A stretch of 64,000 nucleotides of DNA from Bradyrhizobium lablabi (GTDB lineage: Bacteria; Pseudomonadota; Alphaproteobacteria; Rhizobiales; Xanthobacteraceae): assembly GCF_900141755.1 (NCBI RefSeq), contig NZ_LT670844.1, forward strand, positions 5,490,501-5,554,500, written 5' to 3'. The position numbers and the translations under genes are program-made. The notes beneath the pieces are model-generated. The model was not told the DNA's origin, did no database searches, and saw only the letters and a program-made list of their open reading frames with translations. This document shows, in pieces, positions 1 through 8,885 of the stretch. Position 1 is the first letter of the stretch. Every line of letters starts with the position of its first letter.

Positions 1-71
1 AATGGCCGGAAGGCTTTTGCCGCCGCGACATCGGCTGGCAGGCGGTGGAGCGGGAGAAAGCGGGCGGTTAG
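1..71 (+). CDS. purD: C-terminal fragment of PurD (phosphoribosylamine-glycine ligase), truncated by window edge
   Basis: An open frame enters from the left edge and stops at TAG in positions 69-71. It encodes a short tail containing GFCRRDIGWQAV, which resembles the C-terminal end of PurD, the ATP-grasp ligase of the second step of de novo purine synthesis. Only about 22 residues are visible, so the assignment rests on recognition of that tail and cannot be confirmed inside the window. Confidence 0.6.
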   Translation, partial: WPEGFCRRDIGWQAVEREKAGG

Positions 72-75
72 AACC

Positions 76-213
76 CCGTCATTCCGGGGCGATGCGAAGC
101 ATCGAACTACGATGTGCAATTGCACATCGGAGAATCTCGAGATGAGGCGTTCAGGTGCAAGACAATCTCGAGATTCCGGATCGGCGCGCGTTGCGCGCCG
201 TCCGGAATGACGG
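76..213. repeat. Palindromic intergenic repeat, 'CATTCCGG' family, copy 1
   Basis: The ends are a perfect 12-bp inverted repeat, CCGTCATTCCGG at 76-87 and CCGGAATGACGG at 202-213. Several internal hairpins are visible, for example one built on GATGTGCAATTGCACATC. The element fills the space between purD and the acyl-CoA dehydrogenase, whose 3' ends converge on it. A second copy lies at 44102-44183. Confidence 0.85.
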
Positions 214-221
214 GTGAAAAC

Positions 222-1454
222 TTAGAGCAAATCCCCACCCGCAGCCGACGCCGTGGTGCCGTGCTCGCGGTACGCCTTGATGACATTGCGGCCGACCCGC
301 CATTTGTGCACCTCGTCGGGGCCGTCGACCAGCCGCTGCGAGCGCACTTGGGTGTACCATTTCGCCAGCGGCGTATCCTGGCTGAAGCCGAGTGCGCCGT
401 GCAACTGGATCGCGGTGTCGATCACCTTGTGCACCATGTGCGCCAGAAATACTTTCGCGATCGAATTTTCCTGCCGCAGATCAAGGCCCTTTTCGGCCTT
501 GTAGGCGATGTGCAGCAGCATCAACCTCCCGATATAGAGCTCGCTGGCGCAGTCGGCGAGCATGAACTGCACCGCTTGCCGGTCGGCCAGCAGCACGCCG
601 AAGGTCGAGCGCTTTGTCACATGCTCCGCCGCCATGTCGAGCGCGCGCTGGGCTTTTGCGATGTTGTGCATGCCGTGGCGCAGCCGGCCATAGGCAAGCC
701 GATGCTGGCCCATGTTAAAACCGTTGCCCTCGCCGCCGAGCAGGTTGTCGGCCGGCACTTTCAAATCCCTGATCTCGATTTCGGAATGGCCGCCGTGGAT
801 CACGTCGGCGTGCGGGCCTTCGATCGCCATGTTCTTGATGTTGCGCTTGATCTTGTAGCCGGGGTTCGGCAACTCCACGAGGAAGGTCGAATATTGCTTG
901 TGGCGCGGCGCGTCCGGATCGGTCTTGGCCATCACCATCGCCATGTCGGCGACGCTTGCGGACGACGAGAACCATTTTTCGCCGTTGAGGATGTAATTCT
1001 CGTTGCCGTCCTTCACGGCTGATGTCTGCATGCCGGTGGCGTCCGCACCCGCCGCCTTTTCCGTCATCGAGAAGCAGATGCGCTTCTCGCCGTTCAGCAG
1101 CGGCTTTAAGAATTTTTCCTTCTGGTAGGGCGTGCCATGCTCGAGGATCGTCATCATCGAGGCATCGTCGGGGCCTTGCGTGTTCATCGACAGCGCGCCC
1201 AGCATGCTTTCGCCGAGCTCCATCTGCACCAGCGCGTTGGCGAGCGGGCCCAAGCCCATGCCGCCATATTCCTTCGGCACGAACGGGCACCACAACCCTT
1301 GCGCGCGCGCTTTCTTTCGCAGCTTGCCGAGCACTTCGTCGAGCGGCTTGCTGTCGAGCTCCTTCTCCGCCGGAATGCATTCCTCATGCACCCATTTGCG
1401 GACTTTCTCGCGGATCGCCTTGGCTTCAGTCGGGATTTCGAAATCGATCGACAT
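222..1454 (-). CDS. Acyl-CoA dehydrogenase family protein
   Basis: A 410-residue FAD-dependent acyl-CoA dehydrogenase, expected to oxidise an acyl-CoA to the enoyl-CoA and pass electrons to electron-transfer flavoprotein. It has the all-helical N-terminal domain, the FAD-contacting segment ICFSMTEKAAGAD near residue 105, and a C-terminal region with GALGFSQDTPLAKWY and DGPDEVHKWRVGR. The last resembles ACAD10/11-type enzymes more than short-chain enzymes. I chose the start MSIDFEIP because a GAGGAAAC ribosome site precedes it; the frame stays open another 27 codons upstream without support. The gene stands alone between two palindromic repeats. The acyl substrate cannot be told from sequence. 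Confidence 0.9.
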   Translation of the reverse strand: MSIDFEIPTEAKAIREKVRKWVHEECIPAEKELDSKPLDEVLGKLRKKARAQGLWCPFVPKEYGGMGLGPLANALVQMELGESMLGALSMNTQGPDDASMMTILEHGTPYQKEKFLKPLLNGEKRICFSMTEKAAGADATGMQTSAVKDGNENYILNGEKWFSSSASVADMAMVMAKTDPDAPRHKQYSTFLVELPNPGYKIKRNIKNMAIEGPHADVIHGGHSEIEIRDLKVPADNLLGGEGNGFNMGQHRLAYGRLRHGMHNIAKAQRALDMAAEHVTKRSTFGVLLADRQAVQFMLADCASELYIGRLMLLHIAYKAEKGLDLRQENSIAKVFLAHMVHKVIDTAIQLHGALGFSQDTPLAKWYTQVRSQRLVDGPDEVHKWRVGRNVIKAYREHGTTASAAGGDLL

Positions 1455-1576
1455 GGCAAGTTTCCTCGTTCTGGTTTGTTGTTGGTCGGGCTTGCGAGAT
1501 GGCATATATCCGGGAGGGGCCAGCGGCAACGACAAACAAAGTTTGAAGCAACCTGCGCCATACCGCGCACAACCAT

Positions 1577-1712
1577 CGTCATACCCCGCGCAGGCGGGGT
1601 ATCCAGTACGCTGCGGCGGCTTTTGTCGGTGGCGGTATTGGTGTTTACTGGATCATCCGCTGGAGCTTGTCATCGGGCGCGCGTTCGCGCGACCCGTTGG
1701 CGGATGATGACG
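1577..1712. repeat. Palindromic intergenic repeat, 'CGTCAT...CCAGTACGC...ATGACG' family
   Basis: This element fills most of the 300-base space between two divergent genes. Its ends are CGTCAT and ATGACG, with internal pairing of the CCCGCGCAGGCGGGG hairpin and a GGGCGCGCGTTCGCGCGACCC arm. Related elements lie at 17336-17484, 35942-36044 and 43648-43780. The next 30 bases carry a short direct repeat, GATGACGTGAG, just before the hydrolase start. Confidence 0.75.
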
Positions 1713-1754
1713 TGAGAGTGAAGCTCTCGCGAATGATGACGTGAGTGTGAAAAA

Positions 1755-2660
1755 ATGCCCGATCTCGCCGACCTGTTTCCCGGTTATGCTTCCGAATGGA
1801 TCAACACCGCCTCCGGCCGCATCTTTGCCCGCGTCGGCGGCAAGGGGCCGCCGCTATTGTTGCTGCATGGGTTTTCCGAGACGCATGTGATGTGGCACCG
1901 AGTGGCGCCGTGGCTTGCGGAAAAATTCACCGTCATCATCGCCGATCTGCCGGGCTATGGCTGGTCGGATATGCCGGACAGCGACAAGGATCACGCGCCC
2001 TACACCAAGCGCGCGATGGCGCAGGGAATCGTGGAAGCGATGGAGCGGCTCGGCCATGTGCACTTTGCGCTCGCCGGGCACGATCGCGGCGGCCGCGTGG
2101 CGTATCGGCTGGCGCTCGATCATCCCGGCCGGCTGTCGCGGCTCGCGGTATTGGATATTCTGCCGACCTATGACTATTGGGAGCGGATGAACCGGCTCTA
2201 TGCGCTGAAAATCTATCACTGGACGTTTCTGGCGCAGCCGGCGCCGCTGCCGGAGACGCTGATCGGCGGCAATCCCGACTTCTTCCTGCGCACCAAGATG
2301 GCGAGCCAGACCAAATCCAAAAACCTCGACAGCATCGATCCGCGCGCGCTGGAGCATTATCTCAGGGCCTTCCGCGATCCCTCGCGGGTGCACGCGATGT
2401 GCGAGGATTATCGCGCCGGCGCCTATGCCGATTTCGAGATCGATAAGGTGGATCACGATTCCGGCAAGAAGATCACGATCCCGATGCTGGCGCTGTGGGG
2501 CGATGCCGGCATCGCCAGCGCCGCGGCAACGCCACTCGATAGCTGGAAGAAATGGGCGACCAATGTTGCGGGCGCGCCGATCGATTCCGGTCATTTTCTG
2601 ACGGAAGAAAATCCGGACGCGACAGCGAAGGCGCTGCTGGAGTTTTTTGTGGCGGCGTGA
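1755..2660 (+). CDS. Haloacetate (fluoroacetate) dehalogenase-like alpha/beta hydrolase
   Basis: A 301-residue alpha/beta hydrolase, the size of characterised fluoroacetate dehalogenases, which hydrolyse the C-F bond of fluoroacetate to glycolate. The nucleophile elbow reads GHDRGGR, placing Asp at residue 110 and Arg at 111 and 114. Asp134 and the His in [12 protein letters not shown] near residue 280 would complete the triad. His155, Trp156 and Tyr219 fall exactly where the Rhodopseudomonas palustris enzyme has its halide-binding residues. That correspondence makes a haloacid role more likely than a generic esterase or epoxide hydrolase. The gene is monocistronic, with repeat DNA on both sides. 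The true in vivo substrate is inferred, not shown. Confidence 0.85.
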   Translation: MPDLADLFPGYASEWINTASGRIFARVGGKGPPLLLLHGFSETHVMWHRVAPWLAEKFTVIIADLPGYGWSDMPDSDKDHAPYTKRAMAQGIVEAMERLGHVHFALAGHDRGGRVAYRLALDHPGRLSRLAVLDILPTYDYWERMNRLYALKIYHWTFLAQPAPLPETLIGGNPDFFLRTKMASQTKSKNLDSIDPRALEHYLRAFRDPSRVHAMCEDYRAGAYADFEIDKVDHDSGKKITIPMLALWGDAGIASAAATPLDSWKKWATNVAGAPIDSGHFLTEENPDATAKALLEFFVAA

Positions 2661-2690
2661 GTGTCTTGCTTCAACGCATGGAAGATGGGC

Positions 2691-2827
2691 TCCCTCTCCC
2701 GCTTGCGGGGGAGGGTTGGGGTGGGGGTGGCGCCGCATTGCGGATGCTAGAGTTCGCGGAGAGATTTCCCCCACCCGTCGCGCTTCGCGCGTCGACCTCC
2801 CCCGCAAGCGGGAGAGGTGAGGGGCAA
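2691..2827. repeat. Long inverted-repeat element, 'CTCCC...GCGGGGAG' family, copy 1
   Basis: Two arms face each other: CTCCCTCTCCCGCTTGCGGGG at the left (each arm itself a hairpin) and CCCCGCAAGCGGGAGAGG at the right, separated by about 100 bases. The element lies directly after the dehalogenase stop and before tadA, whose 3' end faces it. Nine further members of this family occur in the window. Confidence 0.85.
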
Positions 2828-2829
2828 AC

Positions 2830-3276
2830 TCACCGCCGCACCTTGAAAAATTCCCGCAGCAGCGTCGCCGCTTCGGTCTCACCGACCGCGGAGTAAACCT
2901 CCGGCACGTGATGGCAGGTGGGTGACGCAAAAAACCGCACGCCGGAATCGACCGCGCCGCCCTTGGGATCGGCGGCGCCGTAATAGAGCCGCCTGATCCG
3001 CGCGAACGAGATCGCGGCAGCGCACATCGTGCAGGGCTCCAGCGTGACATAGAGGTCGCAATCGACCAGCCGCTCGGTGCCGATGGCGTCTGCGGCCTGC
3101 CGGATCGCCAGGATTTCGGCATGCGCGGTCGGATCGCGGTCGGTCAGCGTCCGGTTGCCGGCGGTGGCGATCACCTCGTAATTCCGCACGATCACGCAGC
3201 CGATCGGAACTTCGCCGGATTTTCCGGCGTTTTCCGCGGTTTTCAGCGCCAAATCCATGAAAGAAGGGGCAGTCAT
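2830..3276 (-). CDS. tadA: tRNA-specific adenosine deaminase TadA
   Basis: A 148-residue zinc deaminase that converts the wobble adenosine of tRNA-Arg(ACG) to inosine in the cytoplasm. The catalytic HAE motif is at residues 52-54 with Glu54 as proton shuttle, and the PCTMC zinc motif is at 81-85. The length fits bacterial TadA. I took the start MTAPSFMDLA because the conserved fold begins there; the 47 codons upstream in frame are Arg-rich and look non-coding. The neighbour upstream is a divergent pseudouridine synthase gene, another RNA-modification enzyme, about 160 bases away. Confidence 0.93.
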   Translation of the reverse strand: MTAPSFMDLALKTAENAGKSGEVPIGCVIVRNYEVIATAGNRTLTDRDPTAHAEILAIRQAADAIGTERLVDCDLYVTLEPCTMCAAAISFARIRRLYYGAADPKGGAVDSGVRFFASPTCHHVPEVYSAVGETEAATLLREFFKVRR

Positions 3277-3437
3277 GCCTCGTATCATCGGAAGAAACCT
3301 GCTATGAGATGCGCCTTCAGCAAAAGTGGACCCCGATTTTGCGTGAGAATGCGCCTTGAGCCAAGGGCGTGCGCGTTCTCGCTGGGACAACCCATCTCCA
3401 CCTGATCGCCATTTCATCCGTTCACGAGAGACCTTTC

Positions 3438-5516
3438 ATGCCCCGCGATAACGACAAAAACAACGATTCCCGCGGCCGGCGTGACCGCCCCTCCGGTGGC
3501 AAGGGCCGATCCGGCGCCGCCAGGGGACCGGAGAAGAAGTTTGCCAAGCGCGGTTTTGGCGGCAAGGGCGAGGGCGACAAGCGCCCGTACGCCGGCAAGC
3601 CTGACGGCGCCAGATCATACGCCAAGAAGCCCTATGCGGGTTCGGGCAAACCCTACGCCGGCAAACGCGAAGGCGCGCCGCCGCGCCGCGACCACGCTGA
3701 CGCGCCACGTCCACAGCGCTTCAACCGCGATGACCGTCCCCGCGACGGCGAAAAGCGTCCCTACACGCCGCGTGGCGATCGCCCGAACTATAACCGCGAC
3801 GACCGCGCGCCGCGCGGTGAGAGCCGTCCGGCCTCGCGCTTTGCCGAGAAGAAATTCGGCGACAAGCGGCCATATACGCCACGCGAGGGCGGCGGTGAGA
3901 AGCGCCCCTACACGCCGCGCGGCGAGGGTTTTCGCGGGGATGGCGATCGTCCCCGCGGCGATCGGCCCGAGAGAAAATTTGGTGGCGACAAGAAATTTTC
4001 CCGTGGCGCGCCCGACAGAGGTCCTCGAAAGGATTTCGGCAGTCGCGACAGCGACCACAGCGATCGGGGTCCGCGCAGGGATTTCGGTGCAGATCGCGGC
4101 GATTCAAAGCCGTGGCAGAAGCGCGACGCATCTTCGCCTGATCACGTCGGTCGCAACTCGCGCCCCGCTCGTGAAGGCGCGCGAAGCTTTGACAAACCGC
4201 GGGACGATCGCGGCGGCGACGCGCGTCCGCGGTTTTCGCGTTCGCGCGAGGATCGCCCGCAAGGCGACCGTCCGTTCCGTGAGCGGCCGAAGTTCGATCG
4301 TCCGCGTGAGGACCGCCCGAAATTCGATCGGCCCCGCGAGGCGCGTAACGCCTGGCAGGAACATCCGCGCAGCGAAGGGCGATCGTCCGACCGGCCGCGC
4401 CGCGACAACGAGGATGACAGCAAGATCTTTGCAAAGCGCCCGGCGTTCGGCGGCCGCGGCGCCTATCGCGAGCGCCCGGTGGAGGAGCGCCGCCCGGCAC
4501 GGCCGCCGAAAGTGAAAAAATCCGGCGAGCGCATCGCCAAGGTGGTGTCGCGGGCGGGACTAGCCTCGCGCCGCGACGCCGAGGAATGGATCGTGCAGGG
4601 CCGCGTCACCGTCAATGGCCGCGTCATCAACTCGCCGGCGCTCGATGTTACCGAAAACGACGTCATTACCGTCGACGGCAAGCCGTTGCCGCCGCGCGAG
4701 CGTACCCGGCTGTTTCTGTTCCACAAGCCGCGCGGGCTGATGACCACCCATGCCGATCCCGAAGGGCGGCCGACCGTGTTCGACAATCTGCCGGAGGGCC
4801 TGCCGCGGCTGATCTCGATCGGCCGGCTCGATTTCAACACCGAGGGCCTGTTGCTGCTCACCAACGACGGCGGGCTGGCGCGCGCGCTCGAACTGCCCGA
4901 CACCGGCTGGCTGCGGCGCTATCGCGTCCGCGCCCATGGCGAGGTGACACAGGCGCAGCTCGATGAATTGAAAAGGGGCGTCGAAGTCGACGGCGTCAAA
5001 TACGGCCCGATCGACGCGACACTGGAGCGCGACCAGGGCGCCAATGTCTGGCTGGTGTTTGCGATCCGCGAAGGCAAGAACCGCGAGGTGCGCAACGTGA
5101 TGGCGCATCTCGGGCTTGAAGTGAACCGGCTGATCCGGGTGTCCTACGGGCCGTTCCAATTGGCCGAACTTGCCGAAGGTGCGGTCGAGGAGGTCAAGAC
5201 GCGGGTGCTGCGCGATCAGCTCGGCGAAAAGATCGCCGCCCTCGCAGGCGCGGATTTCAACCGGCCGATGCCTGGCGAGGCGCAGGCAGCGCCTGAGCAT
5301 GAAGAGGCCGACACGCCGCGCGGCAAAAAGCCGTTCAAGCCGGCCGGCAAGAGCGGCCTGATCGCCGACCGCAAGGGCCGCCGGGTGCTGGTGCAGCGCA
5401 CCGGCAGCGAGGAAGCCCGCGCCCGCAACGAGGCCGAAGCCAACGGCTACGGCCCGCCGCGCCGCCCGCAACGCGGCTATCACGGCAAGCGCGACCTCAA
5501 GCCGCGGGACGAGTAG
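3438..5516 (+). CDS. RsuA/RluB-family pseudouridine synthase with a ~360-residue basic N-terminal extension
   Basis: This 692-residue protein has two parts. Residues from about 361 onward are a normal RluB/RsuA enzyme: an S4 RNA-binding domain (GERIAKVVSRAGLASRRDAE) and a catalytic domain with GRLDFNTEG, the catalytic Asp being residue 465. It should isomerise a uridine in 23S rRNA. The first 360 residues are low-complexity and rich in Arg, Lys, Asp, Pro and Gly, with recurring KRPYTPRG, KPYAGK and DRPREDRPKF units. A second charged tail follows the catalytic domain. A GAGAG site precedes the ATG I chose. Long charged extensions occur in alphaproteobacterial members of this family; their role is unknown to me. 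Confidence 0.9.
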   Translation: MPRDNDKNNDSRGRRDRPSGGKGRSGAARGPEKKFAKRGFGGKGEGDKRPYAGKPDGARSYAKKPYAGSGKPYAGKREGAPPRRDHADAPRPQRFNRDDRPRDGEKRPYTPRGDRPNYNRDDRAPRGESRPASRFAEKKFGDKRPYTPREGGGEKRPYTPRGEGFRGDGDRPRGDRPERKFGGDKKFSRGAPDRGPRKDFGSRDSDHSDRGPRRDFGADRGDSKPWQKRDASSPDHVGRNSRPAREGARSFDKPRDDRGGDARPRFSRSREDRPQGDRPFRERPKFDRPREDRPKFDRPREARNAWQEHPRSEGRSSDRPRRDNEDDSKIFAKRPAFGGRGAYRERPVEERRPARPPKVKKSGERIAKVVSRAGLASRRDAEEWIVQGRVTVNGRVINSPALDVTENDVITVDGKPLPPRERTRLFLFHKPRGLMTTHADPEGRPTVFDNLPEGLPRLISIGRLDFNTEGLLLLTNDGGLARALELPDTGWLRRYRVRAHGEVTQAQLDELKRGVEVDGVKYGPIDATLERDQGANVWLVFAIREGKNREVRNVMAHLGLEVNRLIRVSYGPFQLAELAEGAVEEVKTRVLRDQLGEKIAALAGADFNRPMPGEAQAAPEHEEADTPRGKKPFKPAGKSGLIADRKGRRVLVQRTGSEEARARNEAEANGYGPPRRPQRGYHGKRDLKPRDE

Positions 5517-5591
5517 GGTTGTTCGGATGAGGTTCGGGATGTCGCACTCGAGTCGCTGTCTGACTCTTTCCATTGTGCGCGAGCTCTCTCC

Positions 5592-5724
5592 GTTCCCTCC
5601 CCCCTTGCGGGGGAGGGTCAGGGAGAGGGGTGCCCCACGGGGATTCGGTGTGCGTGGCACCCCCTTCCCCAAGCCTTCAGAGCGAGCTTCGCTCGTCTCG
5701 ACCCCGCAAGGGGGAAGGGAGCCC
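5592..5724. repeat. Long inverted-repeat element, 'CTCCC...GCGGGGAG' family, copy 2
   Basis: The left arm TTCCCTCCCCCCTTGCGGGG and the right arm CCCCGCAAGGGGGAAGGGA are complementary across about 95 bases. The element ends 24 bases before the rsmD start. Confidence 0.8.
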
Positions 5725-5747
5725 ATCCGCCGTGCTTGCGCTTCCTG

Positions 5748-6305
5748 ATGCGCGTCGTCGGCGGGCGATTGAAGGGCCGCAATCTGGCGTCGCCGGCCTC
5801 GCGCGAGATACGCCCGACCGCGGACCGCTTGCGCGAGTCGCTGTTCAATATCCTGATCCACGCCTATGACGATCCGATTGCCGATGCGCGCGTGCTCGAC
5901 CTGTTCGCCGGCACCGGCGCGCTCGGCATCGAAGCGATTTCGCGCGGCGCCAAGTTCGCGCTGTTCGTCGATAACGGCACGGAGGCGCGTGCGCTGTTGC
6001 GCAACAATGTGGAAGCACTTGCGCTCGGCGGGGTGACAAAAGTCTACCGCCGTGATGCCACCAATCTCGGCGAGGCGCATCCGATGGAACCGTTCTCGCT
6101 GGTGTTCCTCGATCCGCCTTATGGCAAGGGTCTTGCCGAAAAGGCGCTGGCATCGTTGCGTGACGGGGGCTGGCTCGCGCCAAGCGCGTTGCTGGTGGTG
6201 GAAGAGGCGAAGGCGGCGGAATTTGCGGCGCCGGATGGTTTCGAAGAGCTGGAGCGGCGGGTGTATGACGATACCGAGTTTGTGTTTTTGCGGGCGTCAA
6301 ACTGA
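5748..6305 (+). CDS. rsmD: 16S rRNA (guanine(966)-N(2))-methyltransferase RsmD
   Basis: A 185-residue SAM-dependent methyltransferase acting on G966 of 16S rRNA in the small subunit. It opens with MRVVGGRLKGR, the usual RsmD beginning, which is why I prefer this ATG to the one four codons upstream. The SAM-binding loop is LDLFAGTGALGIEA near residue 45, and the catalytic motif LDPPYGKGL (a D-P-P-Y type) is near residue 120. It follows the pseudouridine synthase on the same strand, but a long inverted repeat separates them, so coordinate transcription is uncertain. Its 3' end meets mutL tail to tail. Confidence 0.93.
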   Translation: MRVVGGRLKGRNLASPASREIRPTADRLRESLFNILIHAYDDPIADARVLDLFAGTGALGIEAISRGAKFALFVDNGTEARALLRNNVEALALGGVTKVYRRDATNLGEAHPMEPFSLVFLDPPYGKGLAEKALASLRDGGWLAPSALLVVEEAKAAEFAAPDGFEELERRVYDDTEFVFLRASN

Positions 6306-6308
6306 TGT

Positions 6309-6398
6309 CGTCATGCCCGGGCTTGTCCCGGGCATCCACGTCTTTCTTTGTGAGCGGAGAAAAAGACGTGGATGGCCGGGACAAGCCCGGCCATGACG
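6309..6398. repeat. Palindromic repeat, 'GTCATGGCCGGG' family, copy 1
   Basis: CGTCATGCCCGGG at the left pairs with the CCGGCCATGACG region at the right, and GACGTGGAT pairs with ATCCACGTC inside. It lies between the convergent rsmD and mutL genes, where it could act as a two-way transcription barrier. A related copy lies at 45622-45746. Confidence 0.8.
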
Positions 6399-6415
6399 AA
6401 GGATGATTCTCCGCT

Positions 6416-8230
6416 TCACCGTCTCCCGAACAGCTTCTCGATATCCGACAGCTTCAATTCCACGTAAGTCGGTCTTCCGTGATTGCACTGGCCGGAATTC
6501 GGCGTGTCTTCCATCTCGCGCAATAGCGCGTTCATCTCTTCCGGCTTGAGGCGGCGGCCGGCGCGGACGGAGCCGTGACAGGCCATGGTGGCCGCGACAT
6601 GCAGCAAGCGCCGCTCCAGCGGCAAGGCCTCGTCCCATTCCGCCATGTGCTCGGCGAGGTCGCGCAAGAGCGAGCCGGCGTCGGTCTTGCCGAGCAGCGA
6701 CGGCGTCTCGCGTACCGCGACCGCACCTGGCCCGAAGGATTCGATCGCAAGCCCGAACGAAGCGAGTTCGTCCGCGCGTCCAAGCAGCCGCTCGACGGTT
6801 GCCTCATCCAGTTCGACGATCTCCGGAATCAGAAGAATCTGCCGCGCCACGCCGTTGCGCGCCAATGATGCCTTCAGTCTTTCATAGACGATGCGCTCAT
6901 GCGCGGCGTGCTGGTCCACCACGATCAGGCCGTCGCGGGTCTGCGATACGATGTAAGTCTCGTGGATCTGCGTGCGCGCCGCGCCGAGCGGGCGGTCGAG
7001 CAGATCGGCGGCTGGCTGCTCCTGAAACCGGACATCGGCGGTCGGCGCTCCGACATCGAAGGCGGCCTGTCCGGGTTCGGCAAAGGCGGTCGCCGCCGCG
7101 CCCTCGAAGGAAGGCCGCGGGCCGACCGGATAGGCCGGCGAGCGCCGCCAGTCCCAATTGGCGCGCGGCGGAGGCGCAAACGACGGGCGGAACGAGGCGA
7201 TCGCCGCACCATCGCTGTTGGCCGCGGTGCGCTTGCCTTCGCGGGCAAGCCCGTCTTTGAGCGCGTGCACGATCAGCGCCCGCACCAGGCCAGCATTGCG
7301 GAACCGCACTTCGGTTTTGGCCGGATGCACATTGGCATCGACGCTTTCCGGCTCGAGCGTCACGAACAGCGCCACCACCGGATGGCGGTCACGCGGCAGA
7401 TAGTCGGAATAGGCCGCGCGCACCGCGCCCAAAATCAGCTTGTCGCGCACTGGACGGCCGTTGACGAACAGATACTGCCCGAGCGCGTTGGCCCGCGTCA
7501 GCGACGGCGCGGCGGCAAAACCTTCGACCACGACGCCTTCGCGCTCGCTGCGCACCTCGATCGCGCAGCTACGAAAATCTCCGCCCAAGATATCGCCGAG
7601 CCGGGTCAGCCGGCCGCTGGCGCCGGGCAGCACTGCTGCCCAGGTGACCGGCGCGCGCTCCTCGCCGGCCAGCGTAAAGGCGATGTCGGGCCGCGCCATG
7701 GCGAGGCGCCGCACCACTTCGCGGATCGCCTCGGCTTCGGTGCGGTCGGTCTTGAGAAATTTCAACCGCGCCGGCGTCGCATAAAAGAGATCGCTGACCT
7801 CGACCCGGGTGCCTTGCGAAAGCGCTGCCGGCATGATCGCCGATTTCTGTCCGCCTTCGACCGACAGCGACCAGGCATGCGGCTCTGACGCATGGCGCGT
7901 GGTGATGCCGAGTTTTGCGACCGCGCCGATCGAGGGCAGCGCCTCGCCGCGGAATCCCAGCGTGCGGATCCGCAGCAAATCCTCATCATCGAGTTTCGAC
8001 GTCGCATGGCGATCGACCGCGAGCGCCAGATCGGCCGAGGTCATGCCGCTGCCGTCGTCGGTGATGCCGATCCGTCGCCTGCCGCCGCCATCGGTGAAGA
8101 TGTCGATCCGGCTGGCGCCGGCGTCGATCGCGTTCTCCACCAGTTCCTTGACCACGCTCGCGGGCCGTTCGACCACTTCGCCGGCGGCGATGAGGTTGAC
8201 GACCTGTTCGGGAAGCTGGCGGACGGGCAT
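6416..8230 (-). CDS. mutL: DNA mismatch repair protein MutL
   Basis: A 604-residue MutL. The N-terminal GHKL ATPase shows ELVENAIDAGAS (ATP-Mg Asn), DGSGM and GFRGEAL in the first 100 residues. The C-terminal domain carries DQHAAHERIVYE, which fits the DQHA-x2-E-x4-E metal motif of nicking MutL proteins, and CNHGRP near the end. This suggests an endonuclease-type MutL, as expected in a bacterium lacking MutH. The start is the only good one, opening MPVRQLPEQVVNLIAAGEV. The gene is transcribed alone, toward rsmD. Confidence 0.96.
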   Translation of the reverse strand: MPVRQLPEQVVNLIAAGEVVERPASVVKELVENAIDAGASRIDIFTDGGGRRRIGITDDGSGMTSADLALAVDRHATSKLDDEDLLRIRTLGFRGEALPSIGAVAKLGITTRHASEPHAWSLSVEGGQKSAIMPAALSQGTRVEVSDLFYATPARLKFLKTDRTEAEAIREVVRRLAMARPDIAFTLAGEERAPVTWAAVLPGASGRLTRLGDILGGDFRSCAIEVRSEREGVVVEGFAAAPSLTRANALGQYLFVNGRPVRDKLILGAVRAAYSDYLPRDRHPVVALFVTLEPESVDANVHPAKTEVRFRNAGLVRALIVHALKDGLAREGKRTAANSDGAAIASFRPSFAPPPRANWDWRRSPAYPVGPRPSFEGAAATAFAEPGQAAFDVGAPTADVRFQEQPAADLLDRPLGAARTQIHETYIVSQTRDGLIVVDQHAAHERIVYERLKASLARNGVARQILLIPEIVELDEATVERLLGRADELASFGLAIESFGPGAVAVRETPSLLGKTDAGSLLRDLAEHMAEWDEALPLERRLLHVAATMACHGSVRAGRRLKPEEMNALLREMEDTPNSGQCNHGRPTYVELKLSDIEKLFGRR

Positions 8231-8551
8231 GAATTCTTAAACGTCGATTCGAGGATCGATCGCCAATTTTAAGCGGCCACCGAACCAAATGCATGCGCCA
8301 AAACGGTGTTTTCGCGGAATTTTCGTGAAATGGGGTGCGTAAGTGCTTGGGACTGCCGCATATGAGGTCATCCCGTGGCCAAGGTTTCGCGAAATCACCC
8401 AGAAATCCCTGCACGATTACCACACCGCGCCGGTTGCATGGCGAATGCGCCGTTCGTTGCAATTTTCCTCGATGCGATGGGCGGGTCCGGTACCGGCGGA
8501 CGGCGTAGATGAGCCGAACCGTTCATCGCAAAACAAACTTGGGAGAAGTGG
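8231..8551. other. Intergenic region between divergent mutL and a small secreted-protein gene
   Basis: I find no convincing gene, hairpin or known regulatory motif in these 320 bases. They must hold the promoters of both flanking genes. The sequence is less GC-rich near 8290-8330. Confidence 0.4.
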
Positions 8552-8851
8552 ATGAAGTTAGTGAAGACCTCAGCGATCGCGTTAGCGGTGTCGGCCATCC
8601 TTGCTGGACCCGTGCTGGCGCAAGGCGCCTCATCTGACACCCAGATCCGCGGCGGTGCGCAGGGCAAGAGCAACATGCAGGGAGGGATGACGGGCGGCAG
8701 CGACACGGACCTCAATGCACAGCAGAGCGCGCCCGGAGAGAAGGCCGGCGTCAATGCGAAGGGCAGAGGCACTGTAGGTGCCGCAACCGGCGCGACCAAG
8801 GGTACCGGCGGGGCGATGAGCGATCCCGCGGCCCCGGGCAAACGCTACTAG
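8552..8851 (+). CDS. Small secreted Gly/Ala-rich hypothetical protein
   Basis: A 99-residue protein with a clear Sec signal peptide (MKLVKTSAIALAVSAILAGPVLAQG, cut likely after VLA-Q). The mature part is short, Gly/Ala/Gln/Lys-rich and lacks cysteines or recognisable motifs, so it is probably disordered in the periplasm. A GGGAGAAG ribosome site sits 7 bases before the ATG, and a strong hairpin terminator follows the stop. This supports a genuine single-gene transcript. I do not recognise the family and assign no function. Confidence 0.7.
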   Translation: MKLVKTSAIALAVSAILAGPVLAQGASSDTQIRGGAQGKSNMQGGMTGGSDTDLNAQQSAPGEKAGVNAKGRGTVGAATGATKGTGGAMSDPAAPGKRY

Positions 8852-8885
8852 GCGTTTTCGAAAGGTTCCGGTTTTAACAATCAAG

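Noticed and set aside
114..1022. Long open frame antisense to the acyl-CoA dehydrogenase
   Set aside because: It mirrors a real gene in a GC-rich genome and has no family features or ribosome site.
1854..3122. A 422-residue open frame on the minus strand across the dehalogenase gene and tadA
   Set aside because: It runs through an inverted repeat and two real genes on other frames; the protein is Arg/His-rich without motifs.
4560..6080. A 506-residue open frame antisense to the pseudouridine synthase and rsmD
   Set aside because: It spans two real genes and the repeat between them, with composition typical of a shadow frame.
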